From NCBI RefSeq assembly GCF_905147365.1, contig NC_056427.1, forward strand, positions 5,001 through 69,000: DNA of 64,000 nucleotides, read 5' to 3'. The notes under the pieces are model-generated. The model was not told the DNA's origin, searched no databases, and saw nothing but the letters and a program-made list of their open reading frames with translations. The translations under genes and the position numbers were made by a program. Position 1 is the first letter of the stretch. Every line of letters begins with the position of its first letter. The DNA comes from Aricia agestis. Taxonomy: Eukaryota; Arthropoda; Insecta; Lepidoptera; Lycaenidae. Of this stretch, positions 1 to 14,400 are shown one piece after another.

Positions 1-1327
1 CCTAACCTAACCTAACCTAACCTAACCTAACCTAACCTAACCTAACCTAACCTAACCTAACCTAACCTAACCTAACCTAACCTAACCTAACCTAACCTAA
101 CCTAACCTAACCTAACCTAACCTAACCTAACCTAACCTAACCTAACCTAACCTAACCTAACCTAACCTAACCTAACCTAACCTAACCTAACCTAACCTAA
201 CCTAACCTAACCTAACCTAACCTAACCTAACCTAACCTAACCTAACCTAACCTAACCTAACCTAACCTAACCTAACCTAACCTAACCTAACCTAACCTAA
301 CCTAACCTAACCTAACCTAACCTAACCTAACCTAACCTAACCTAACCTAACCTAACCTAACCTAACCTAACCTAACCTAACCTAACCTAACCTAACCTAA
401 CCTAACCTAACCTAACCTAACCTAACCTAACCTAACCTAACCTAACCTAACCTAACCTAACCTAACCTAACCTAACCTAACCTAACCTAACCTAACCTAA
501 CCTAACCTAACCTAACCTAACCTAACCTAACCTAACCTAACCTAACCTAACCTAACCTAACCTAACCTAACCTAACCTAACCTAACCTAACCTAACCTAA
601 CCTAACCTAACCTAACCTAACCTAACCTAACCTAACCTAACCTAACCTAACCTAACCTAACCTAACCTAACCTAACCTAACCTAACCTAACCTAACCTAA
701 CCTAACCTAACCTAACCTAACCTAACCTAACCTAACCTAACCTAACCTAACCTAACCTAACCTAACCTAACCTAACCTAACCTAACCTAACCTAACCTAA
801 CCTAACCTAACCTAACCTAACCTAACCTAACCTAACCTAACCTAACCTAACCTAACCTAACCTAACCTAACCTAACCTAACCTAACCTAACCTAACCTAA
901 CCTAACCTAACCTAACCTAACCTAACCTAACCTAACCTAACCTAACCTAACCTAACCTAACCTAACCTAACCTAACCTAACCTAACCTAACCTAACCTAA
1001 CCTAACCTAACCTAACCTAACCTAACCTAACCTAACCTAACCTAACCTAACCTAACCTAACCTAACCTAACCTAACCTAACCTAACCTAACCTAACCTAA
1101 CCTAACCTAACCTAACCTAACCTAACCTAACCTAACCTAACCTAACCTAACCTAACCTAACCTAACCTAACCTAACCTAACCTAACCTAACCTAACCTAA
1201 CCTAACCTAACCTAACCTAACCTAACCTAACCTAACCTAACCTAACCTAACCTAACCTAACCTAACCTAACCTAACCTAACCTAACCTAACCTAACCTAA
1301 CCTAACCTAACCTAACCTAACCTAACC
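1..1327. repeat. Telomeric repeat array (CCTAA)n, outermost block
   Basis: About 265 uninterrupted CCTAA units with no variant pentamer. The C-rich strand reads 5' to 3' from position 1, so the chromosome end is on the left. The array ends in CC, directly followed by the poly(T) of element S1. Confidence 0.98.
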
Positions 1328-2066
1328 TTTTTTTTTTTTTTTTTTTTTTCTCCGGAGGGGGAAATGCATTACGCATACCACCCAGGCGCAGGGGGCGACC
1401 CGAGTGGTTATGTGGGACTCCCGTAGCTAATGAGACCACGGTATACCCACTAAAACCCCCCCCCCCCATCTTCCGCCACGCCGCGTATTGACGGGGCCAC
1501 AGGAACGATACACACATCTGCGACCCCGCCAGCGGCCCGAAGACTCCACGATGGGCGCACAACACGTGCGCCCTCCTCTTCGGCCCCCACCAAGGCTGTA
1601 GCAGACGCCCCCCGAGTCTGCTACTTGGAGGCCATGTGGCAGATCAGGTCTGTGGCTCTGCCACCGACCACACCTCGGCCGCAGAGGATAGGGCAAGCGG
1701 CGCTCCGTAATACCTACTTGCCTCTTCCTCTGCGGCCCCACCAATGCCGTTCAAGCGGAACGGCCCCGCCAGCTCGCAGGGGGGGTAGGGAAAGCGGCAA
1801 CCTACCACAATGCCTCTCCCCCCCGCGATCCGTCCTCGGCCGCAGAGGATAGGGCAAGCGGCGCACCGTAATACCTACTTGCCTCTTCCTCTGCGGCCCC
1901 ACCTCGGTGCGCATCCGCAGCGGACTCCTCCAGTCCGCTGGGAGCGCCCTCCTCGGGCCAGGCGGCGACACCGGCCGGCCCTGGTTGCCTCTTTGCTTCA
2001 CCGCGGTTGTCCAAGCCGCGGTTACTAAGCCCCACCGCCACGACAAGGCGTGCAACCATCGGGGGG
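1328..2066 (-). mobile_element. S1: short non-coding telomeric retroelement
   Basis: A 739-nt GC-rich unit read on the minus strand. It ends in a 22-nt poly(A) (poly(T) at 1328-1349) and sits between CCTAACC and AACCTAACC. No convincing ORF; the short frames are arginine/proline-rich products of base composition. It holds two copies of a 70-bp repeat (1673-1742, 1834-1903) that differ at one base. Each copy can fold into a hairpin with a 12-bp outer stem (1678-1689 with 1726-1737). The last ~110 nt before the poly(A) resemble the 3' ends of the gag-only M elements, so it is probably copied in trans by the same reverse transcriptase. I infer a SINE-like or internally deleted LINE derivative. 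Confidence 0.85.
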
Positions 2067-2190
2067 AACCTAACCTAACCTAACCTAACCTAACCTAACC
2101 TAACCTAACCTAACCTAACCTAACCTAACCTAACCTAACCTAACCTAACCTAACCTAACCTAACCTAACCTAACCTAACCTAACCTAACC
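2067..2190. repeat. Telomeric repeat spacer
   Basis: 124 nt of perfect CCTAA repeat between S1 and S2, starting AACC and ending CC (5n+4 nt). Confidence 0.97.
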
Positions 2191-2928
2191 TTTTTTTTTT
2201 TTTTTTTTTTTTCTCCGGAGGGGGAAATGCATTACGCATACCACCCAGGCGCAGGGGGCGACCCGAGTGGTTATGTGGGACTCCCGTAGCTAATGAGACC
2301 ACGGTATACCCACTAAAACCCCCCCCCCCATCTTCCGCCACGCCGCGTATTGACGGGGCCACAGGAACGATACACACATCTGCGACCCCGCCAGCGGCCC
2401 GAAGACTCCACGATGGGCGCACAACACGTGCGCCCTCCTCTTCGGCCCCCACCAAGGCTGTAGCAGACGCCCCCCGAGTCTGCTACTTGGAGGCCATGTG
2501 GCAGATCAGGTCTGTGGCTCTGCCACCGACCACACCTCGGCCGCAGAGGATAGGGCAAGCGGCGCTCCGTAATACCTACTTGCCTCTTCCTCTGCGGCCC
2601 CACCAATGCCGTTCAAGCGGAACGGCCCCGCCAGCTCGCAGGGGGGGTAGGGAAAGCGGCAACCTACCACAATGCCTCTCCCCCCCGCGATCCGTCCTCG
2701 GCCGCAGAGGATAGGGCAAGCGGCGCACCGTAATACCTACTTGCCTCTTCCTCTGCGGCCCCACCTCGGTGCGCATCCGCAGCGGACTCCTCCAGTCCGC
2801 TGGGAGCGCCCTCCTCGGGCCAGGCGGCGACACCGGCCGGCCCTGGTTGCCTCTTTGCTTCACCGCGGTTGTCCAAGCCGCGGTTACTAAGCCCCACCGC
2901 CACGACAAGGCGTGCAACCATCGGGGGG
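2191..2928 (-). mobile_element. S2: short telomeric retroelement, near-identical to S1
   Basis: 738 nt. Apart from the length of one C tract I see no difference from S1, including the same 22-nt poly(A) length. This fits tandem duplication of an ~862-bp S-plus-spacer unit, by recombination or in assembly, better than two separate insertions. No credible coding region. Confidence 0.85.
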
Positions 2929-5900
2929 AACCTAACCTAACCTAACCTAACCTAACCTAACCTAACCTAACCTAACCTAACCTAACCTAACCTAACCTAA
3001 CCTAACCTAACCTAACCTAACCTAACCTAACCTAACCTAACCTAACCTAACCTAACCTAACCTAACCTAACCTAACCTAACCTAACCTAACCTAACCTAA
3101 CCTAACCTAACCTAACCTAACCTAACCTAACCTAACCTAACCTAACCTAACCTAACCTAACCTAACCTAACCTAGCCTAACCTAACCTAACCTAACCTAA
3201 CCTAACCTAACCTAACCTAACCTAACCTAACCTAACCTAACCTAACCTAACCTAACCTAACCTAACCTAACCTAACCTAACCTAACCTAACCTAACCTAA
3301 CCTAACCTAACCTAACCTAACCTAACCTAACCTAACCTAACCTAACCTAACCTAACCTAACCTAACCTAACCTAACCTAACCTAACCTAACCTAACCTAA
3401 CCTAACCTAACCTAACCTAACCTAACCTAACCTAACCTAACCTAACCTAACCTAACCTAACCTAACCTAACCTAACCTAACCTAACCTAACCTAACCTAA
3501 CCTAACCTAACCTAACCTAACCTAACCTAACCTAACCTAACCTAACCTAACCTAACCTAACCTAACCTAACCTAACCTAACCTAACCTAACCTAACCTAA
3601 CCTAACCTAACCTAACCTAACCTAACCTAACCTAACCTAACCTAACCTAACCTAACCTAACCTAACCTAACCTAACCTAACCTAACCTAACCTAACCTAA
3701 CCTAACCTAACCTAACCTAACCTAACCTAACCTAACCTAACCTAACCTAACCTAACCTAACCTAACCTAACCTAACCTAACCTAACCTAACCTAACCTAA
3801 CCTAACCTAACCTAACCTAACCTAACCTAACCTAACCTAACCTAACCTAACCTAACCTAACCTAACCTAACCTAACCTAACCTAACCTAACCTAACCTAA
3901 CCTAACCTAACCTAACCTAACCTAACCTAACCTAACCTAACCTAACCTAACCTAACCTAACCTAACCTAACCTAACCTAACCTAACCTAACCTAACCTAA
4001 CCTAACCTAACCTAACCTAACCTAACCTAACCTAACCTAACCTAACCTAACCTAACCTAACCTAACCTAACCTAACCTAACCTAACCTAACCTAACCTAA
4101 CCTAACCTAACCTAACCTAACCTAACCTAACCTAACCTAACCTAACCTAACCTAACCTAACCTAACCTAACCTATCCTAACCTAACCTAACCTAACCTAA
4201 CCTAACCTAACCTAACCTAACCTAACCTAACCTAACCTAACCTAACCTAACCTAACCTAACCTAACCTAACCTAACCTAACCTAACCTAACCTAACCTAA
4301 CCTAACCTAACCTAACCTAACCTAACCTAACCTAACCTAACCTAACCTAACCTAACCTAACCTAACCTAACCTAACCTAACCTAACCTAACCTAACCTAA
4401 CCTAACCTAACCTAACCTAACCTAACCTAACCTAACCTAACCTAACCTAACCTAACCTAACCTAACCTAACCTAACCTAACCTAACCTAACCTAACCTAA
4501 CCTAACCTAACCTAACCTAACCTAACCTAACCTAACCTAACCTAACCTAACCTAACCTAACCTAACCTAACCTAACCTAACCTAACCTAACCTAACCTAA
4601 CCTAACCTAACCTAACCTAACCTAACTAACCTAACCTAACCTAACCTAACCTAACCTAACCTAACCTAACCTAACCTAACCTAACCTAACCTAACCTAAC
4701 CTAACCTAACCTAACCTAACCTAACCTAACCTAACCTAACCTAACCTAACCTAACCTAACCTAACCTAACCTAACCTAACCTAACCTAACCTAACCTAAC
4801 CTAACCTAACCTAACCTAACCTAACCTAACCTAACCTAACCTAACCTAACCTAACCTAACCTAACCTAACCTAACCTAACCTAACCTAACCTAACCTAAC
4901 CTAACCTAACCTAACCTAACCTAACCTAACCTAACCTAACCTAACCTAACCTAACCTAACCTAACCTAACCTAACCTAACCTAACCTAACCTAACCTAAC
5001 CTAACCTAACCTAACCTAACCTAACCTAACCTAACCTAACCTAACCTAACCTAACCTAACCTAACCTAACCTAACCTAACCTAACCTAACCTAACCTAAC
5101 CTAACCTAACCTAACCTAACCTAACCTAACCTAACCTAACCTAACCTAACCTAACCTAACCTAACCTAACCTAACCTAACCTAACCTAACCTAACCTAAC
5201 CTAACCTAACCTAACCTAACCTAACCTAACCTAACCTAACCTAACCTAACCTAACCTAACCTAACCTAACCTAACCTAACCTAACCTAACCTAACCTAAC
5301 CTAACCTAACCTAACCTAACCTAACCTAACCTAACCTAACCTAACCTAACCTAACCTAACCTAACCTAACCTAACCTAACCTAACCTAACCTAACCTAAC
5401 CTAACCTAACCTAACCTAACCTAACCTAACCTAACCTAACCTAACCTAACCTAACCTAACCTAACCTAACCTAACCTAACCTAACCTAACCTAACCTAAC
5501 CTAACCTAACCTAACCTAACCTAACCTAACCTAACCTAACCTAACCTAACCTAACCTAACCTAACCTAACCTAACCTAACCTAACCTAACCTAACCTAAC
5601 CTAACCTAACCTAACCTAACCTAACCTAACCTAACCTAACCTAACCTAACCTAACCTAACCTAACCTAACCTAACCTAACCTAACCTAACCTAACCTAAC
5701 CTAACCTAACCTAACCTAACCTAACCTAACCTAACCTAACCTAACCTAACCTAACCTAACCTAACCTAACCTAACCTAACCTAACCTAACCTAACCTAAC
5801 CTAACCTAACCTAACCTAACCTAACCTAACCTAACCTAACCTAACCTAACCTAACCTAACCTAACCTAACCTAACCTAACCTAACCTAACCTAACCTAAC

Positions 5901-8900
5901 CTAACCTAACCTAACCTAACCTAACCTAACCTAACCTAACCTAACCTAACCTAACCTAACCTAACCTAACCTAACCTAACCTAACCTAACCTAACCTAAC
6001 CTAACCTAACCTAACCTAACCTAACCTAACCTAACCTAACCTAACCTAACCTAACCTAACCTAACCTAACCTAACCTAACCTAACCTAACCTAACCTAAC
6101 CTAACCTAACCTAACCTAACCTAACCTAACCTAACCTAACCTAACCTAACCTAACCTAACCTAACCTAACCTAACCTAACCTAACCTAACCTAACCTAAC
6201 CTAACCTAACCTAACCTAACCTAACCTAACCTAACCTAACCTAACCTAACCTAACCTAACCTAACCTAACCTAACCTAACCTAACCTAACCTAACCTAAC
6301 CTAACTAACCTAACCTAACCTAACCTAACCTAACCTAACCTAACCTAACCTAACCTAACCTAACCTAACCTAACCTAACCTAACCTAACCTAACCTAACC
6401 TAACCTAACCTAACCTAACCTAACCTAACCTAACCTAACCTAACCTAACCTAACCTAACCTAACCTAACCTAACCTAACCTAACCTAACCTAACCTAACC
6501 TAACCTAACCTAACCTAACCTAACCTAACCTAACCTAACCTAACCTAACCTAACCTAACCTAACCTAACCTAACCTAACCTAACCTAACCTAACCTAACC
6601 TAACCTAACCTAACCTAACCTAACCTAACCTAACCTAACCTAACCTAACCTAACCTAACCTAACCTAACCTAACCTAACCTAACCTAACCTAACCTAACC
6701 TAACCTAACCTAACCTAACCTAACCTAACCTAACCTAACCTAACCTAACCTAACCTAACCTAACCTAACCTAACCTAACCTAACCTAACCTAACCTAACC
6801 TAACCTAACCTAACCTAACCTAACCTAACCTAACCTAACCTAACCTAACCTAACCTAACCTAACCTAACCTAACCTAACCTAACCTAACCTAACCTAACC
6901 TAACCTAACCTAACCTAACCTAACCTAACCTAACCTAACCTAACCTAACCTAACCTAACCTAACCTAACCTAACCTAACCTAACCTAACCTAACCTAACC
7001 TAACCTAACCTAACCTAACCTAACCTAACCTAACCTAACCTAACCTAACCTAACCTAACCTAACCTAACCTAACCTAACCTATCCTAACCTAACCTAACC
7101 TAACCTAACCTAACCTAACCTAACCTAACCTAACCTAACCTAACCTAACCTAACCTAACCTAACCTATCCTAACCTAACCTAACCTAACCTAACCTAACC
7201 TAACCTAACCTAACCTAACCTAACCTAACCTAACCTAACCTAACCTAACCTAACCTAACCTAACCTAACCTAACCTAACCTAACCTAACCTAACCTAACC
7301 TAACCTAACCTAACCTAACCTAACCTAACCTAACCTAACCTAACCTAACCTAACCTAACCTAACCTAACCTAACCTAACCTAACCTAACCTAACCTAACC
7401 TAACCTAACCTAACCTAACCTAACCTAACCTAACCTAACCTAACCTAACCTAACCTAACCTAACCTAACCTAACCTAACCTAACCTAACCTAACCTAACC
7501 TAACCTAACCTAACCTAACCTAACCTAACCTAACCTAACCTAACCTAACCTAACCTAACCTAACCTAACCTAACCTAACCTAACCTAACCTAACCTAACC
7601 TAACCTAACCTAACCTAACCTAACCTAACCTAACCTAACCTAACCTAACCTAACCTAACCTAACCTAACCTAACCTAACCTAACCTAACCTAACCTAACC
7701 TAACCTAACCTAACCTAACCTAACCTAACCTAACCTAACCTAACCTAACCTAACCTAACCTAACCTAACCTAACCTAACCTAACCTAACCTAACCTAACC
7801 TAACCTAACCTAACCTAACCTAACCTAACCTAACCTAACCTAACCTAACCTAACCTAACCTAACCTAACCTAACCTAACCTAACCTAACCTAACCTAACC
7901 TAACCTAACCTAACCTAACCTAACCTAACCTAACCTAACCTAACCTAACCTAACCTAACCTAACCTAACCTAACCTAACCTAACCTAACCTAACCTAACC
8001 TAACCTAACCTAACCTAACCTAACCTAACCTAACCTAACCTAACCTAACCTAACCTAACCTAACCTAACCTAACCTAACCTAACCTAACCTAACCTAACC
8101 TAACCTAACCTAACCTAACCTAACCTAACCTAACCTAACCTAACCTAACCTAACCTAACCTAACCTAACCTAACCTAACCTAACCTAACCTAACCTAACC
8201 TAACCTAACCTAACCTAACCTAACCTAACCTAACCTAACCTAACCTAACCTAACCTAACCTAACCTAACCTAACCTAACCTAACCTAACCTAACCTAACC
8301 TAACCTAACCTAACCTAACCTAACCTAACCTAACCTAACCTAACCTAACCTAACCTAACCTAACCTAACCTAACCTAACCTAACCTAACCTAACCTAACC
8401 TAACCTAACCTAACCTAACCTAATCTAACCTAACCTAACCTAACCTAACCTAACCTAACCTAACCTAACCTAACCTAACCTAACCTAACCTAACCTAACC
8501 TAACCTAACCTAACCTAACCTAACCTAACCTAACCTAACCTAACCTAACCTAACCTAACCTAACCTAACCTAACCTAACCTAACCTAACCTAACCTAACC
8601 TAACCTAACCTAACCTAACCTAACCTAATCTAACCTAACCTAACCTAACCTAACCTAACCTAACCTAACCTAACCTAACCTAACCTAACCTAACCTAACC
8701 TAACCTAACCTAACCTAACCTAACCTAACCTAACCTAACCTAACCTAACCTAACCTAACCTAACCTAACCTAACCTAACCTAACCTAACCTAACCTAACC
8801 TAACCTAACCTAACCTAACCTAACCTAACCTAACCTAACCTAACCTAACCTAACCTAACCTAACCTAACCTAACCTAACCTAACCTAACCTAACCTAACC

Positions 8901-11409
8901 TAACCTAACCTAACCTAACCTAACCTAACCTAACCTAACCTAACCTAACCTAACCTAACCTAACCTAACCTAACCTAACCTAACCTAACCTAACCTAACC
9001 TAACCTAACCTAACCTAACCTAACCTAACCTAACCTAACCTAACCTAACCTAACCTAACCTAACCTAACCTAACCTAACCTAACCTAACCTAACCTAACC
9101 TAACCTAACCTAACCTAACCTAACCTAACCTAACCTAACCTAACCTAACCTAACCTAACCTAACCTAACCTAACCTAACCTAACCTAACCTAACCTAACC
9201 TAACCTAACCTAACCTAACCTAACCTAACCTAACCTAACCTAACCTAACCTAACCTAACCTAACCTAACCTAACCTAACCTAACCTAACCTAACCTAACC
9301 TAACCTAACCTAACCTAACCTAACCTAACCTAACCTAACCTAACCTAACCTAACCTAACCTAACCTAACCTAACCTAACCTAACCTAACCTAACCTAACC
9401 TAACCTAACCTAACCTAACCTAACCTAACCTAACCTAACCTAACCTAACCTAACCTAACCTAACCTAACCTAACCTAACTAACCTAACCTAACCTAACCT
9501 AACCTAACCTAACCTAACCTAACCTAACCTAACCTAACCTAACCTAACCTAACCTAACCTAACCTAACCTAACCTAACCTAACCTAACCTAACCTAACCT
9601 AACCTAACCTAACCTAACCTAACCTAACCTAACCTAACCTAACCTAACCTAACCTAACCTAACCTAACCTAACCTAACCTAACCTAACCTAACCTAACCT
9701 AACCTAACCTAACCTAACCTAACCTAACCTAACCTAACCTAACCTAACCTAACCTAACCTAACCTAACCTAACCTAACCTAACCTAACCTAACCTAACCT
9801 AACCTAACCTAACCTAACCTAACCTAACCTAACCTAACCTAACCTAACCTAACCTAACCTAACCTAACCTAACCTAACCTAACCTAACCTAACCTAACCT
9901 AACCTAACCTAACCTAACCTAACCTAACCTAACCTAACCTAACCTAACCTAACCTAACCTAACCTAACCTAACCTAACCTAACCTAACCTAACCTAACCT
10001 AACCTAACCTAACCTAACCTAACCTAACTTAACCTAACCTAACCTAACCTAACCTAACCTAACCTAACCTAACCTAACCTAACCTAACCTAACCTAACCT
10101 AACCTAACCTAACCTAACCTAACCTAACCTAACCTAACCTAACCTAACCTAACCTAACCTAACCTAACCTAACCTAACCTAACCTAACCTATCCTAACCT
10201 AACCTAACCTAACCTAACCTAACCTAACCTAACCTAACCTAACCTAACCTAACCTAACCTAACCTAACCTAACCTAACCTAACCTAACCTAACCTAACCT
10301 AACCTAACCTAACCTAACCTAACCTGACCTAACCTAACCTAACCTAACCTAACCTAACCTAACCTAACCTAACCTAACCTAACCTAACCTAACCTAACCT
10401 AACCTAACCTAACCTAACCTAACCTAACCTAACCTAACCTAACCTAACCTAACCTAACCTAACCTAACCTAACCTAACCTAACCTAACCTAACCTAACCT
10501 AACCTAACCTAACCTAACCTAACCTAACCTAACCTAACCTAACCTAACCTAACCTAACCTAACCTAACCTAACCTAACCTAACCTAACCTAACCTAACCT
10601 AACCTAACCTAACCTAACCTAACCTAACCTAACCTAACCTAACCTAACCTAACCTAACCTAACCTAACCTAACCTAACCTAACCTAACCTAACCTAACCT
10701 AGCCTAACCTAACCTAACCTAACCTAACCTAACCTAACCTAACCTAACCTAACCTAACCTAACCTAACCTAACCTAACCTAACCTAACCTAACCTAACCT
10801 AACCTAACCTAACCTAACCTAACCTAACCTAACCTAACCTAACCTAACCTAACCTAACCTAACCTAACCTAACCTAACCTAACCTAACCTAACCTAACCT
10901 AACCTAACCTAACCTAACCTAACCTAACCTAACCTAACCTAACCTAACCTAACCTATCCTAACCTAACCTAACCTAACCTAACCTAACCTAACCTAACCT
11001 AACCTAACCTAACCTAACCTAACCTAACCTAACCTAACCTAACCTAACCTAACCTAACCTAACCTAACCTAACCTAACCTAACCTAACCTAACCTAACCT
11101 AACCTAACCTAACCTAACCTAACCTAACCTAACCTAACCTAACCTAACCTAACCTAACCTAACCTAACCTAACCTAACCTAACCTAACCTAACCTAACCT
11201 AACCTAACCTATCCTAACCTAACCTAACCTAACCTAACCTAACCTAACCTAACCTAACCTAACCTAACCTAACCTAACCTAACCTAACCTAACCTAACCT
11301 AACCTAACCTAACCTAACCTAACCTAACCTAACCTAACCTAACCTAACCTAACCTAACCTAACCTAACCTAACCTAACCTAACCTAACCTAACCTAACCT
11401 AACCTAACC
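2929..11409. repeat. Main telomeric repeat array, 8.5 kb
   Basis: Nearly pure CCTAA. Rare variants are scattered through it: CCTAGCC near 3174 and 10701; CCTATCC near 4174, 7081, 7166, 10191, 10955 and 11211; CTAATCT near 8423 and 8627; single-base deletions near 4625, 6305 and 9478. The part next to S2 is variant-free to about 3170. Nothing else is in this 8.5 kb. Confidence 0.97.
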
Positions 11410-14400
11410 AGTTCCGCTCCGATCGTGGTCAGAGCAGCACGTATAATCGCGCGCTCCGCCTTTTAAAATTAGTTTACGCGGCCGAAAGTGTCAAAGTGCA
11501 GTGTGTGATACGTCATTCGACGCGGCTTGACGAGAGAAAAGTGACAGTGAAAACCGCGTGGAAATCCGACGTCTCCAGCCTAAGAAATCGACGAAAAACC
11601 GGATTTTTCACCGGTTTCTGACCTTTCGACGCGTGCGGCGCGCGATTTGTCGCGGCGACCCCCCTCATTTTTCATCCCAAGCGACGTGCAAGATTCCTGA
11701 GCTGCTTCTCCCAAAAAACTAGATTTTTCTGGTAGCTGGTTGAGGAGCAGCAGCCCAAAAACCAGGAGAGGACACGGAGGTGCGTGCGCGGGGAAGTGCG
11801 GGGGAGGAACGTGGCATACACCACCCGAAGCGGAACAACTGGGGCTATATAGATCCGGTTTCCAAATTCAAATCGGACTCTCAGAATCGGAGATAATCGA
11901 CTTTTAAAAAGTGCCAAAATTTAGGACACCCGGAACTCGCAATCTAGATTGACAACATAGTGCATTACAATTTTGTGACGTGTATCTTGCTTACCAGCTA
12001 CTGTGTGCAAAATCTGGTGTCTTTTTGGCGAGCGGTTTCGCCAAAAAACAAGAAAAACCTAAAAGTCTAGACTTTGTCTTACGAAGTCTAGACTTGCAGG
12101 AGAGCAGCGGACCGACGCCGGGAGTCGTCACCAGCAGCCGGGAGCGCCGCATACGAAGTTAAGTTGGATATTTTTAAAAAAGAAAGTGTTGAAATCATAG
12201 ACTTATTTTAAAAGACATTTTTAACAAACTTCAAGACATAGTAGAAAGCTGAAATTTTGAATATAAGTTGCCTAATTAGTATTAATTAAAAATAAGAAAG
12301 CCCCATTTTAATTTAAGTAGTAGTTAAGTAGATAATTGGTTTTTAATTAAAGGAGTAAAACTCCATACAGAAAAAACACCTGGGCGGGCGCCACGCCCCT
12401 TGCTCAGGAATTTCATTAACAGCAGCTAAAATATTAAGTTTAGGAACACGACAACAATTTTCCGGAATAACATATACCACAATAAATAAGGCCTCGAAAT
12501 CTAATAAAAATAGGATCGGTAGAAATAGCTAAAATCACAAAGTTTTAAAGCAAATCGTGACGTCACCATCCAACGCTTTTCAGGGCTGCAAATGACGTTT
12601 TCCGCAGGTCGAAAAATATTTTTATAAATAAATTGCTTTAGTCATACACATTCATTAAGCTCTAAAATAAATATAAAATATAAATAGTAAAAAATTAATC
12701 TAAAACTATTTATATTAATTAGGTATAAACTAGAAAAATCACACAAGGATTAGTCATTAATCTGTAGATAACACGATTAAAATTAATATTCAAATCTTTA
12801 AAACAAGTCAAACGTACTAGTATTTAACATAAAACATTAGTATAATATATTTATAAAAATAAAAATACGAATTACTATTCACGAAAAACTAAAATAATTA
12901 AATATAAACTCATAACTAATAGTTAAACAACATAACACATAAAACTAAACAATTGACACATTAAAACATAAAAATAGATATACAAAAAACGCGAATCCAT
13001 CAGGTGCTTCACAGCTCGTTTGTCATCGCATTCCATAAAGGCGCCAACCCTAAGTATCAGCTAGGGCGATCTTGCGCCCAAGAAAATAGGCTCCGCCCCT
13101 ATAGTCCGAGGCATGAACGTTGTTTTTAGTAACTAATAAATTCATAATTAAATACATCACGTTAAAATACAAATATCATAATAAAATCGGATTAATATAC
13201 CACCTAATAATTAAACTAATAAAAACAAATACAAATACATTATAATTATAGTTAAAATTACTTAAAAATACCGGACAAAACATTAAATAAAATCAAAAAA
13301 TCCGCGAAAAAATTCAACTAGTCAAACTCTAAATTAGTAGTAGCAATAAACAGTCAACTTAACAATTTAAAACCATTTTCAAAACCAACTTAAAAGTAAA
13401 CTTTAACGCTCGGACTATATTACACAGGACATAGTTAAAAACACCATAAGTGCGAGCGAGACAGGTAGGGCTGCCGCGCGCGATACCTGTCTTGCTCACT
13501 GCCCCGCCCACCGACGCGCTCAGGGCTGCGGATCAAAAATTTTGCAAACCCTATTGAATAAAAATTTATATACTTAAAATTAGTAAAATAATAAAGATAA
13601 CTAATAATAATATAAAATATAAAATTAAAGCTGTAGGTCGTCATAATAATAAAAACAATAGGAGAAAACATTAAAACAACTACAAACAATTCTTCAGTAA
13701 AATATAAAAACTTTAAAAATAACATTAAATATACATATAATAAACTAAATAAATTAGATTAAAATATATATGAAATTGCACAAAAATCTTAAATCTATAA
13801 GTAAAAATAATAATAAAATTTTATATACATATTAAACTACAGTAACATAAATAAATAAATACGAAATAACCGGTTATAAAAATCTGTGCGGAAGACAAAA
13901 CATATGTATTGTAAAAACAAATTAAAACATACAGTAATAGAACATAAATAATAATATTATTTTAAATATAGCATAATAGGAAGTTAAGAAAAATCAATCT
14001 TCCCATCAGGTTACTCCCGCTCATTGATACATAAAAATAATACATTCTTGCGTGTGGCAGCCCTGACACGCCCACTTGGCGTCAAGCGCTGTGTGTGGTC
14101 TAGTAGTTCGAGAGCCGTCGCGCGGTAATTTTGTTAAAAATAAAACGGGTAATATATTGGTTAAATAAATAAAAATATAATTAAAAATAAATAGACATAA
14201 GCAACATTAAAATAAATAACTAAAGAAATCGGTCAAAAGTAGTAAAACATAAGTAGAAATAACATAAATAATAATAAAATCGCGGGATAATAGTTAATAA
14301 AATCCAAAATTAATAAAAGACAGAAATTAAATTATTGGTACTTTTAAAAAACATAATAAAAACATTAACATAAAATAAAAGTAATCTGGAGGACTACCGG

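Noticed and set aside
1317..2921. Short ORFs (60-113 codons) on both strands of S elements, repeated at 33340-34083 and 62464-63993
   Set aside because: Arginine/proline/glycine-rich frames in GC-rich repeat DNA with several overlapping alternatives; some read through the poly(A) into telomeric repeat. No domain or start context.
11672..13725. Small ORFs in the P1 leader (11672-11917, 11980-12162, 13435-13725)
   Set aside because: Short, isolated, no recognizable domain, in AT-rich or mixed DNA expected to give such frames.
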